Source: Microplitis mediator (taxonomy: Eukaryota > Arthropoda > Insecta > Hymenoptera > Braconidae). From it: a stretch of DNA of 64,000 bases. The stretch covers positions 10,228,986 through 10,292,985 of the forward strand of contig NC_079972.1 in NCBI RefSeq assembly GCF_029852145.1, written 5' to 3'. Shown here in pieces: positions 27,590 to 41,600 of the stretch; positions within the stretch are counted from its first letter, which is position 1, and each line of letters starts with the position of its first letter. The position numbers were made by a program, and so were the translations under genes. The notes below the pieces were generated by a model. The model ran no database searches, was not told the origin of the DNA, and saw only the letters and a list, made by a program, of their open reading frames with translations.

Positions 27590-30500
27590 TTTTTTTGTAC
27601 TGTACCAGTTTTGAATAGAGTTTTCACATAATTAATTTAATCTTTCTGCCCGAGTTCAAAATTTTACGTAATAACTCATATGTTAAATGTTGTGTATCAT
27701 TTTTAAAATTTAATGTATTCATAATCATAAAATATTTAGTAAGTGATGTTTATTTTAAAAAATTTTTAAAATGCTATAATGTCGTCAACTGCTGAAAATT
27801 ATTTAATTATTCATGCAGTTTGAGTACTTTGTGAAAAAGAAAAAGAAAATGTAAATGCATGAAAATTCTTAGCGTTAAAAAAGTTACCAACTACTTATTA
27901 TACTCTTAAATTATTTGTAAACTGATATTTAGATGGATCATTTTTTTATGCATACTTTGGGATCTTTAAAAAAAAAGTTGAGGCGTTAATCGATATTTTT
28001 TATACAAGAGCTCTTTGTAAATTGGTTTTTAATGTTTTTTAATAAAGCTACGATCAAACTAGGAAATAGTTTTTAAAAAACTATTTGTATTTTTTTTTTT
28101 TTTATTAAGTGCAATAAATTATTGTCAGTTTAGAAAGAGTTTAAATGGCAAATTGACGTAATTATTTTTCAAACATATTTCCTCATCGATTTATCGCCAG
28201 AAAACAATTGAAAAGAAGCTCAGGAATATCTCTCGAATTCGGCAGTAATTGAAATTGTTTAAATTCCCATCTAGGAAATTCCGTAATCTCAAGCAAATGC
28301 CATTGAAGCTCGTTGAATTTTCACAGCTGCATAAAGTATTGGATGATTGGATTGTATAAAAAATAAAATAGTGTACAGTGTAAAGAAGGGTAGCACCTAA
28401 AATAGTATATATCTAGATGTATATATGTATATAGAAGTATTGTCTACGGAAAATAGAGGATTAGGTGAAAAATTACTCATGCTGGGCCCAACGATGCATT
28501 CCTGGCCAGTTTTCTTGCTCACTATTCCATTCCAATTTTCCGTTTCGTTGCTGCACAGAGAATGCGATTGAGTATTTTAGAAGTCACCTCGCTACATTCG
28601 TGACTCTTTTTTCAACCAAACTTTTTTTCTTTTCATTATTCACGAGCTGAAAGTTGGTCCCAAGCAAATTTTTATAACGCAAATGAAATTCCGCAGCAGA
28701 ACAAAAAAAATACGAGAGAATTCTCGATCGGAAAACTTGTGCGAAATTAATTAAAGTATTTAAGCGATTATTCAATTTTCATTGAATACCATTAATGCCA
28801 TTTATTCCATTACATACCTCTAGCTGATAAATTACTGCTGTTATTATTATTATCGTTAAATTAATACGATAAAAAAAATTGGTTTTATTTTTATAGCATT
28901 TTGACGTTGAATTGAGTAGACTGAGGATCAAGTAACACAGACAATCATATGAGCTTCTTATTTTTCGAACAATTCCCCTAGCGAATCGTGGAAAACTGCA
29001 TTTATTGTATTTCACTCTCGATAGCTACGTGATCCAATCGTTGAAAGTTCTCTTGTTCGATCTTCTCTTCTTCTCTTTCTTCTTATTTTTATTCTTATAT
29101 GACAAAGATTCTCCCGAGAGAAAGGGAACACGTTTCGATAAATCAGTAATAAGATGAGATAGTGCATTTTGTCATTTTGACATGTGAGATAAATAATACT
29201 ATATGTTATTCATATCATTTTCATGAATATTTTGATACCCGTTAATAATTAATTCTAAAAGAAATCGCCTCTTCGCTTTTGATTTGACTTTTGATAAAGT
29301 CTACTTGAAAAATAATATTCAAATTTCAACAATAACATTATTTTAAAGAATAAAAATATGAGAGTTATATTCTTTAAGATTGCTAACTTGACTGAAAGTA
29401 CTACGTACGAATAATAGTTGTATAAAAATTTGAATGAAATACTGAGAGTACAGTTGCTGCTGCTTATCTTTTTTCAGGAATGGAATGACGTCAACATGAG
29501 GTGGAATGTCTCGCAATACGGTGGGGTAAAAGACCTTAGAATTCCGCCTCACAGATTATGGAAGCCCGACGTTCTTATGTACAACAGGTAACGTTAACAA
29601 TCACTTTTATTTTTATTTTTATAACCTTACATATTTATTCATCATTATTACTATTACTCTATCGTTATCTAATTTTGTGAAACATTTTCAAATAATTACA
29701 CTAGTTAGCAACATAAATTTCATACTTGCTGATGTTAATATCCAAAAATTTATCTAGTGAAATTTTTGATTCGGAATAAAGTTAAGCACTGGCTGGAAAA
29801 TAACAGTAAATAGATGTATAAATATATATCAACAGTTTTTCGAAAACTTTGTAAATTAATTATTGTTGTACGGAAACTTTTTTAAGGAAATGTCATTATT
29901 TTTGGTGGCTAATAAAAAATGCATAATTTATTCAAAAATATAAATGATGTACCGAAAGATCGGAACATTTTTCACGCAACGAAAATGAAAATAATTCATG
30001 AAATTTGTATCTAAAGGCGACTTAAGGGGTAGTTGGGGGCGGCCTGTCATTTTCGGGTGACGTGTGAAACATTTCCGAAATCTAAAACCAGTAGATTTTT
30101 TACTTTTCATTTCTTTTTTCTTATTTTTGTTCCGCGGAAAACGTTCCGATCTTCAGGTACATTATAAATGTACATAATATTTATTAAAAGTTATGACAAT
30201 ATTCATTGAGCCAGATTTTTAGATCAGAAATAAGTGTTATGCTCGAGTGCAGCTTTCTAGAACCAGCTTTCGAAAGTAGGCTAATAAATCGACATTAAAT
30301 TTTTCAGAATTTCACAGACATTTTCTGAATAACAATTTGCATATTCAATACACGTTCACATGTTTTTCATCCCGTAACGCTGACAGTTATTAGATCGTCG
30401 AAAAAAATCACCCGAAACGTGCAATGGAATTTTTTAACGTTACTTTTCAGCAGTGAAAATTTCATAGATTAATGTTATAGTTATTGTAGCTACAATATTG

Positions 30501-32509
30501 AATATTTGAAACTTACATACGGAGCGGAAATTATGTAAACGGCTCATATTTAATGATAGTGAGAATCATGTCTTGATAGTTATAGGATTGGCTACTTTGG
30601 GTTATCGGATTTATTCTTATAATATCCTGAGTCGAAATTTAGAGCCAATTTGGAACCTTCTAAAGTCGGATCTATTTCGGACTTGGAGACTCAAAATAGA
30701 ATCTGTTTCCATGTTAAAGTAGGTCCGATTTCGGTCCCTGAAGTGCTACAAATTTCCGTTTTCAGCACTTTAGGGTTCAATATAGGATCTGATGAAAATT
30801 AAAATTAGGTCCTTTTTTGAACCTGTGATCCCTATTTTATTGTAATAATAATAATATTCATATTATTAAGATCATTAGCATTATTAATATTATGATTAAT
30901 AATAATCTATGTTACATGATTATATTTTTTTACTATCTGTATAGTAAATTCTACTATGTATAGATAACATTAAAAGTTGGTGGGGATAGCATATACAAAT
31001 AATATGTATTCCAAGTTCTGAAACCTTTGTTCAAAGGAGACATCGGGCCGTCAGACATAGGAAAGGACTCGCGCGCGGAAGATCAGGGTTCGAATCTCGG
31101 TTAAAACAAGTGATTTTTTAAAAAGCAAAAAATGACACCAACACCAATACAGATGACATAAATAACAATAATAATCAAAATTATAGCAATAATAATAAAA
31201 AGTTAAAAGCTATTAAAAATTTTTTAATTTTATTTCTTTCCACTCTAATATAGTGAAATTCACTAAACGGGATAGTAAAATTTACTAAATATAACTAAAA
31301 ATTAATATTCAATATAGGAGATATTCCATAACCAGTATATGAGAAATTACTAAACGACTTGTAAAATATGCTTATCTGTATGGTACTGAAGCTAGCAGAC
31401 GTCTAATAATTTTCCGATTTTTTTTTTGACGATAAACTATAAAAAAAAAAAATATTTAAAAAATTGTACCAGTAGTTTTTAAAATTTTCTACATGTGCAT
31501 ATTTTTAGTTTTTTTTTTTTTGTAATCTATTTTTTGAAAAAAAAATCCGAAAGTTACTACTTGTCTGCTAACTTCAGGATCATTTATCTGTTCATGAATT
31601 TTTCATATAAATCATAAGCGTTTCAAGACTACAATCCAAATTTAGTAATTATTCTCATATTTTTTAGTAAAATTTACTATATTTTTTTCTCCGTGTATCT
31701 TTTTTATAATATTTATTTTTAAACCCATCAATTTCACAAATTTCTGTTAATCAATAAAACGTCGTGATAAATAATAAAAAATTAATATTTAATTTGACTT
31801 CTGAAATCCGGGTCTCTCGGATTAAATATTTAATGGTTTATCAGTTTCCTTATTCTATTAACAATATAGATTATACAGAAATAAGATTATAGAAACATAA
31901 TTAATGCCAAAACTTTGTCGTTGGATCGAGTACTGAAGCATTCCATTTGAATATTGAACCGAGTTGTCTCCGTTACAGCATTAAATAATTAATTAAATAG
32001 TTAGGGCTAAGAATAAATTAAAAAGTCATTGACCATATGATAACTATTTGCTCAGAGTTGGTTTACTGGGTGAAAAAACGAAATAAATCGAGGGACAGAC
32101 TGATGAAATCAGTGAAAATTCTTTGAAATCCGGACATTTAGATTAGTAGATTGTTAGAAAATCTGGCGGAGGTTAAAGTTTACGTGATGCCAGGACACAA
32201 GAGATTCTTGAGTCCTGGTATTTCATACACACATATAGCACCAATATAGTGCATTCTCATCGTCGCAATAGGCCGAGAAAGAGAGAAGAGTGTGGTATGA
32301 GAGGGTTAAAACAAGACATAGACGACAACATATCCAGACAATGCTTTTCTCCGGTATATATATATATATAAATTCAGTTGTCTCGTTGTATTTTAGAAAA
32401 TAAAGCATAGGTGACATCGTACATGACCCGTCCAGTATAAGTCATATTGTACAAACTCGAACGTTTGTCTTTTACGCTATTACTTTTACTCCGTTATTTC
32501 ACTCCAAAC

Positions 32510-32551
<42 letters not shown>

Positions 32552-32635
32552 TCATACTTTTAGGTGTACGTATATCCACAAAGTTTCTTCTATTTAATTA
32601 ATTCAAACGGTCAAATGAAAATACATATTCATGAG

Positions 32636-32687
<52 letters not shown>

Positions 32688-35600
32688 ATAAAATTTTCAT
32701 TCAATTTAATTTATTCCTATTTTTTTCTGTTTTCGTTTTACGTAAGCAAAAGTTATATGCTTTTATAATTTATTTGTGGAAAAATTCCTTAAAATAATTA
32801 AATAATAATAATATAGAGTATATAAATAAATATATTTTAATAACTAAAAGATTGTATTATATTTCCAAGCCCAACTTTCGGGCCAGCTTTCAAACTTTTC
32901 TGTGAGAAACTTTTATTTTAATGCCAATTCATAGTCCTTTAGATAAATGACAATTCTAATATATCACTATTGTAATTTTATTAAATAAATTACAAATTTA
33001 TAACCTTTGACATTAAATGAAATGATGAAAAAAGCTCAAGTAATGACATAAATGTTTCCCACGCTAAAGACATTACAATCGTTGGACACAAGAGTAATCT
33101 CGTAGCTGCATGTACGACCAGTTGACCCCAACGGATTGTCATGTGGTGATGAAGGAAGTTGATAGATATATATACAGAACATATTACCTCGTTGAACCAA
33201 ATATATACAGATATATGTTGCAGTGTTTCTGCTGGGTTTCTCCCTTGCGCCATCCGATTGGGGTGTGCACTGCTCCCAGATGTATATTAGTAATACTCTA
33301 GCTATGACTACGACTACGTTAGAGTTTCCAAGTACAGAGTACATACAAATCTTACATACATAATGGCAAATACAGAGACGCCCTTCATATCCACCGCCTA
33401 CGACGGTCCAATTGATGCGTCGAATATCCGAGCGTCGAATTCTCAACCGATTCTAGGCCACAGCCGTGCATAACCACTTGATCTAATATATATTCGTATA
33501 TATATGTATCTATATATGTATATATGTATATACTACACGATTACATTGATTCTGCTCAGAGTTCTCACTCCTTAACCGAGAGTTTGTAATGTCGTGGTCT
33601 GCCCTTGCCTGACTTGCTACGATTCGAATAATGTAAATATCATTCAGCAGAGCACAATACATCTCGACAAGACAATACCCAGTCCACTAAAGTTTTTCTC
33701 ATGTGAATTTAGATTAAAATTATCTAAACCCAAAAAATTTATTTGTTTCACACAGCAAGAAATATTTTGCGGATATCACTATGCCAGCATGGGCGTGAAC
33801 GCCATATTGCATGGTATCGAAGATTTTTATAGGTTGTAAAATTGTATGCATAGATGATTCGACCGTTGCGGGAATAGTAACATTGGCGATAGTTGTCGCA
33901 GACGCCGCAATGTCAGTATGGCCGTCAGGCCCATACTGCGTTGCCGTATCCACATTGCTTCTGGCCGATAAACCTAGTTTAACGACATCTATATAGTTTT
34001 GGTAGTAATACGATAGTATACATTGATTGACATGCCAGAAATTATGGCGGGAAAAACTAGTAGCATTGTGCCCTCGGCATTGTAGTTATGGGTCTCAGGG
34101 CCATGATGTTTCGCCGTGCCTGCTATGCATACGTGTGAGCAATACAACAGCTCCAGTACTATACAGTATAGTAAATAACGCCATACTTCTGGGACCAATA
34201 TTTACTTATTCATATGAAAATAGTTCAATGTTACAAAAAGTAGAAATTGTTTTCAGAATTATTAAAAGTTAGTAAATCAGTCGCAATTTTCGTTTCGTAG
34301 TTGATGAATATTACATGTCCAATGTAATTCTACGTAGGTTACTATACATTTTAGAATGTCGGTAAGACAAATTTCTACTCTGGGAGATAAAATTACTATT
34401 TGAGATTGTAAAAATTACTATCTGGAATACATCTTTCACAAAGCGCGTTAACTAATATTTACTAAGTACAATAGTACAAATTATTGGTACACTATAATTT
34501 TTATTTTTCGCTAGTAAATTTTATTTTGAATGTAGTAATTTTTATAATCAATAGAAATTATTATTCTAAATAATATGTTGTAATTTTTACTTTGAGTTTT
34601 GTAGAAGTTTTGATTTTGTTTTTGACATTTCAAGATTACTTCTCGGATTGTAATATTTTTTTCAAATTTAGTAAAAATTACTTAATTTGTTTCTCCGTGT
34701 ACTATTTTAGTATCTGTCTCGAGCCCATACCAGCATGGTGTCGAACACCATGCATTTTTTACCGTGCACCCGAAATTCGATGGCGAATAAAAAATTTTTT
34801 TTATTTTACGCTGATCCTGGTTTAAATCCGCATTAGCATTATTTGCTAAGCGTTACAATCTCGTCCCACTTTCCTTCCCTTACGAAAGCATTGTATTGGA
34901 GAATACTAAAGGGACAATCGTAATATTGCTGAGAGAGATAGAGCATAGGGGAAGTGTTGTACTCTTGGTATATGACAAAATTAAATGAGTTCACATTCAG
35001 GACACGCCAATGGTTTGACAGTGTATGGGAAGAACGTGAGAGAGCATCTGTAAAAGGATGCAATATACGTACTCATGTGTGCATGCATTTATATGTACAT
35101 GTACATGGATAGAGGATAAAGGGAAGACAGAAGACTTGGACCTCCGCCAAGGGTAACTTGCATTAGCTATCCGCTTGCATTCGAGATTTCGAAACCAAAA
35201 CAGATTAAATTCGTGTTTGTCGATACGTAATGAGCACAGTCAAGCGGCAATATACAACAACGCTATATCCCCTTCATATAATATATGCATACATATATAT
35301 ATATATAGAGTATGTATCACTTTTGAGCTTTTACGATTTATTTGAATGTACTTCAAAATATATAGATATAAACATAGGTATATATGCATTATATATAAAT
35401 CTATCGTGCGTTCTCTCTTTCTCTTTCATCGACAACGCGTTGAATTGCCTGCAGGCCGTTTCCCCTGGCTTATTGGAACATTTATCAGTTTGGGGTCTCT
35501 ACTCGGGCACTCTGCTCTCTACTCTATGCCATTGGCGCTTGACTTCCTAGTAATTAGCACCGGATGAGAAACAACAGATTGTTTAGTTCAGAGGGTTGTT

Positions 35601-38600
35601 GTGTTCCGGATAAGCTATTTATCTCAGCATTAATTTATTATTTTATTTTATTTTAATTGCGGAAGAAAAAGTGCGGCTACTTTTTTACTCAGCCAGTAAT
35701 TGGATTGGCGAGTATTCAATGGAGAAGAGGTCTGGCTTTATGTCTATATATTTAGATAAATTTTTCACTTAGAAATGTCAGAAACCGCATTAGATATATT
35801 ACTAGCTGGCTCACAAATATTATATACTTACGTTTGAAAGTCACTTTAATATAAAATGTTTCAATCGTAAAAACTAAGTGAAAGAAGTAGGAAAAAATGA
35901 TAAAAAAATTTTTAACTGACTTTATATCTCGAATGTACTTTAATGTATCACTTTGGAGAACGTTAGAAGATGTATACACTGTAAAAAAAACCGGGGTAAG
36001 TCCAGGCGTTTTAGGTGTTAAAATTGTCTGTGTTAAATTTAACACCGCCGCTGATGTAAATATTCTTTACCGGTGTTAGAATATTTTTCGGTGTTAAAAA
36101 TATTTTGCTTTATGAATATTTTTACTTACTCGATCACTATATTTATACAGTGTTTTTATTAATTAATTAAATCATTGGTGATTGAAATGATGGGCGTGAA
36201 ATTGTGTAATTTTGAAATTAATTACGTATGACATAAATATTTATTAAAATTAGTACATAGCAAAATTGAAATTTTCTCCAGATAGTATTCATTAAATTTA
36301 TTTATTTATTCTTTTCACCGATTTAACACCGCCAAATTATACTGCCTACACCGATGTTATTTCATTTTAACCCTGCGCGGTGTTAAATTGAGTCCATTTT
36401 TAACACCGCTCTTTTTACAGTGTACACGGAAAGAAAATTATGGAAACTTTTGCTATGCATTATGGGAAAAGTTCCCATAATGGTATAGGAATTGTACCCA
36501 AACTATTATAGGGATGGTTCCCATAATATATGAGAATAGTTCAGATAGTAGTATGGGAATATATGAACCCATCATGGTATGGGAACCATTCCCATCATAT
36601 CATAAAAATTTTTTTGCTAAATAGTGTAGAAATTTCTCTCATGATATGAAGATATTCAATTGAAGCTTCATCGACGCTAAGTTTGTTTAAAAAAAAAAAT
36701 TTTTGTTAAAAATTTTAATGTTTTTGCCAAATACGAAATTTTTTTTTCAATATTTGAATTTTTGTTTTTATATTTAATAATATTTCTGTGTATTGTCGAA
36801 GTGATTACCACATTTTTCTTTAAATACATTTTTTCATGATAGTATTAGAACCATTCCCATGACATTATAGGAATGGTTCCTATAATAGTATGAGAACTAT
36901 TCCCATAATGGTATAGAAACTATTCAATAGCATTATGGGAACTATTCCTATTATTGTAGGAACCATTCCTACCATTATAGGAACCATTCCTATAATGTTA
37001 TGGGAAGCATTCCCATAATTATAGGAACCGTTCCTATAATTATAGGAACTGTTCCTGTAATTATGAGAACTATTCCTATAATTATAGGAACTGCTTCCAT
37101 AATTTATGGTCATAATTTCTATGTTGGTAAAGGAAAAAATTTTATAGAATTATGGGAACCGTTTCCATAATTTTCTTTCCGTGTAAAGGTTTCTTTATTT
37201 TATAGTTAAAATTTGCGGTATATAAATTTAATACAAGAAAGTACTTGTGCAATTGTTTGTTTCACTTGATAAATATATAAATGATAAAATCTCGAGTATT
37301 TCTTGATAACTACTGTTCAAGTAAAGTTTTTGTAGCTAAAAATAAATAAATAAATAACAAAAAAATGAACACAAATTGAATATATTTTCCGGAAAAAAAA
37401 TAATTTACCAAAACTTTTCTCATTCCCCACAAGTTGTAATTTCACTTTATTTTCTTCGTCCATCAACTTTAAAAACACATTTTTTATTATAATTTTTTTA
37501 CTTCCAACTATAACTTGATGACAGGTTCGTTTCGGACTTGAACATCAGCACAATAGAACCTCGAGTAGAGAGTAGATAGCAGAATGAGAAGACGTGAGTG
37601 AGATAATTAACTTTAATAACACCGTCACTCGGTTTAACGAGAGAGTTACCGTTGTTGTAGTATTGAGACTATGCTATAGTTGAAATAAAAAATATAAGGG
37701 ATAGTAGTGGCCTTAACAGTAACTATTAAATGTGTACTTACTACCACTATAGTTGTTCATGCATCAGTGAAAACAATTTTAGTAAATACCTAGTGATGAA
37801 TAAAAAAGAACATACCCCAGTGTTAACAATGAAAAATCCAAATGAATCAAAAAAAAGTTGGAAAATTACAAAAATGGGTGAATTTTTTACTCCATTTTGG
37901 CCTTTATCGACGTATGTGACAATTCTGCATTGCGGGTTACACACTACACGCTCACAATATACTTACACATATATATGTATATACGTATGTATATGTCTGT
38001 GAGGATTTTTCGATCGTTTCAAAATTTGATTTTTCATCGTTAGATTCTCTTCAGAGTATATCCGAGCGAAAGCTAGAAAAATCCGTGAAAACTTATCCCA
38101 TTCTGGATTTCCTTGTGCTAAAAGAAACTGGAAAAGTGGGTGGAGCTGTAAAGACCAACAAAATATCTATATATAGAGAGGAAAGTATACAGGAAGGAAA
38201 AGAGGGATGATGGAAGTTAGGAAGGGTGAAGAGACTGTGGTGCTTTCAAAAAGAATGCAATAGCGGATTGGGTTGCGGCCAACTGGCCGGATTCCAACCA
38301 ATCCTCAGTCGTCCGGGATATAGGACTAGTGGTTGTGCTCGCTCTGGTCCTAGGTCTTACTCCTAGTTCTGGTCCTACTCTCAGCTAGTGCTGTTTCTGA
38401 TGCCATGTATAGCCATTCAACTCGACAGCATAACTTAGCTCTCAACTCGGAGAACGTCTCGGTTGCTTTCCATTCAGAATCATGGCTTATCAATGATGCA
38501 GCCGTGTATCCTTGCATCCTTCCAGCGGCACCCTATCTATTGCACCAGAGTAATTTAAATCAAGGATATGTACTCTTGGTACTGTTATGTACACGATATG

Positions 38601-41600
38601 ACGCTAAATATCTCCATACAACAAACAGTTTATGCAATAGTGGCTGCACCAGAAACACCAGGTTCTAATGCTGCAAATTATGCACCGTATTCCTTAGCTT
38701 TATTAGACAACCGACACTCGGGTGTAAACTGTAAAGTAGGGTAAGTATTAGAAATGCGGCTGTTACAAGGGCTGGCTAATCACCCAGAATAAATTAATAA
38801 TGTAATGAATGATGTTGATATTAAGCGCACTCGGAAACCCACAAGCTATTTTTAAATTCATACCATCAAATAATTAACATAAGCATAAACCCCGCTCTGC
38901 TTTATACTACTGGTGGTGTGTAACTGTATTTATCAAGTTGCTACGCAGTAATGTATTTTCCATGTTCTCTCTGTTGAGTAGTTCTGAATATATACATATA
39001 CATGTATATATGCACGTTTTCTAGTCATAAACGACAACGCAACCTTTGTACACTTTATATACGTGTGCGCGTACGTGTTAACGCGACTAACACAACAGCC
39101 ACAGATTTTCCGCTAAACTTTGATGAATGAAACTGGGATTTCATACTTTACTTAGAATAGTTGCCAACTTACTAATTCTCATGTTAAAGTTTATATCTGA
39201 AGCTGAAAAGGAGGATAAATGAGACAACTTATTGAGCATAGTGTCTATTAAGTTTATATCTGTGAAAATTATTTTGTTTTATGTTACAGCGCTGATGAAG
39301 GATTTGACGGAACTTATCCTACAAATGTTGTTGTTAAAGAAAATGGAACTTGTCTTTACGTACCACCGGGTATATTCAAAAGTACCTGCAAAATAGATAT
39401 CACATGGTTCCCGTTTGACGATCAGCGTTGCGAGATGAAATTCGGCTCCTGGACTTACGACGGTTTTCAGGTAAAAAATTTTAATACATTAATCTAAAAT
39501 CGTGTCCAGGTCAACTTAATAAAATGGTAAAATCATAGGGAGGTGGACAATAATACAAAATTAGGATTCAATTTTGACCATAAATTAGACGTTTCGTCCC
39601 TTTATTGGGACTTCTTCAGCAACTAAAATAAGTCAATATACAACAAAACCAATCACAAATATAATCACATCCTACCTTGATCATATAAATTCTATCATCT
39701 ACTAGATGTTTTTGAGACATACGTCATTTTATTTAATGATATACAAATAATTGGAGTTTATCTTTATTTAATTGTTTTGTTATTTATTTACTGTAATTAA
39801 AATATCAAAAAATGCTAATTATTTTTATATCATTAAATAAAATGACGTATGTCTCAAAAACATCTAGTAGACGATACACTGTAAAAAATTCCCAATAAAT
39901 TTTACTATGGGTGCATAGTAACACCGGACTATAAGAAAACTGGTACAAAATTTACAAGTGTCCCATAGTAAACGTATGCGCATAGGCCACAATCGTGTAG
40001 TCTGCGCATACGTTTACTATGGGACACTTGTAAATTTTGAATCAGTTTTTTTAAAGTCCGGTGTTACTATTTCAGTAACTGAGGTTTCTCATGAGTAACC
40101 TCAGTTACTGATGATTTGTTACCGACCGCGTGATTAAACGTAAACAAATAATTTTTTTTTTTTTCATTCATTTTTTTCGCGAATATAATAAACTGCAAAG
40201 GGTTTATTTTTGTGGTTTCTAATTCAGAATTTTTCGCCTTTTAATACAATACCAATTTTAATAGGGCTTTACAGTAATATATATAAGTTATTTGATGAAA
40301 ATACACGGTGACTCAGCGACCCTAGTGTAATTTTATTATTTATTTAAAAAACGCAGGGGAGTTGAGCTTTTTTATTATTATTTTCGTAATTTACGGATTT
40401 TTTTACATAAAATAGAACAGTAAAATTCCACTAGCAAATTAGTTTCTACAACGGGTAAGAGTAAAGTCAGTGGACTATATGCACCCATAGTAAAATTTAT
40501 TGGGAATTATTAACAGTGTAGAATTTATATGATCGTGGTAAGATGTGACCATATTTGTGATTGGTTATGTTGTACCATGTGATTATATAATTAATTTGTT
40601 TTGTTTATTTATATAATTTTTGTAGAAGTTTTTATATTGACTTGTTTTAGTTGCTGAAGAAGTCCCAATAAAGGGACGAATCGTCTAATTTATGGTCAAA
40701 ATTAAATCCTAAATTTAGATTATTGTCCACCTCCCTATGATTTTACCATTTTATTAAAATTTTAATACTTTCAATACTTTGAATCCCCCGGCAATATTCA
40801 TTTCGTTATTACTTTTTTCATCACAACTGCTCTATTGAATTCATTTGGGCGTAAAAATTTAATGGATTATCTATATGACAATTCGATTTTAATATAAGAA
40901 GATTGTAAGATATTACAGTAGGATTTACTGTTTTTTATTTTTTATAAAAATTACGACAGTTTGGGTGAATTTTACGTGTGTTGTCAAGTGAGTGCACAAA
41001 ACAAATGAAATTTTTCTGACAAAGAAACGATTTTGCTGATGCGATTGAACCTTCACTTAACATTCTAAGAACGAAGAAAGTAATCGTGTTTATATTCAGA
41101 GCCTGAAGCTATTATTGCCCTCTCAATTGATTCTCTATAAAGCAGGATGATGAGGAAATTGCAAAGTTGAGCATGTCTATTTTATTTGTTTATTTTAGCT
41201 TTTTTTTCAATCAAGAATGAAAATTCAGATAAAATAACGTTTTGATTGCTTTAAAAGTTATAAATATATAACTAAAGTACATTTACAATTGTAAATACTA
41301 GAAAATTTATTGCACTTTTTTCTTTGTACTTTTTATAAATTTTATTATTTAACATGATAAAATACTTAACTCGATTCTACTTCTCTGTTATCATTTTTCC
41401 TTAAGATAAAACTTGAAGACAATTATTTTAATCGACCGTTTTTATCTGCAATAGTAAAACATATTCTTCAAACTTATTTATGGAACCCATAAGTAAATCC
41501 CGTATGAAAAAAACATGTGGTCAAAATATATGTAAAAATATATGATAAATATCAGAAAATATATGTGGTGAATTTAACTATATTTTTTTTTTCATATTAA

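Noticed and set aside
31040..31110. Functional tRNA gene
   Set aside because: Only the B box is good. No acceptor stem or A box closes a cloverleaf.
33036..33446. 136-codon frame on the - strand
   Set aside because: No recognisable domain, overlaps frames on both strands, and composition follows the local GC-richer patch. Not called as a gene.
36880..37113. 77-codon frame with NYRNSS repeats
   Set aside because: Translation of the TTATGGGAAC repeat array inside a MITE.
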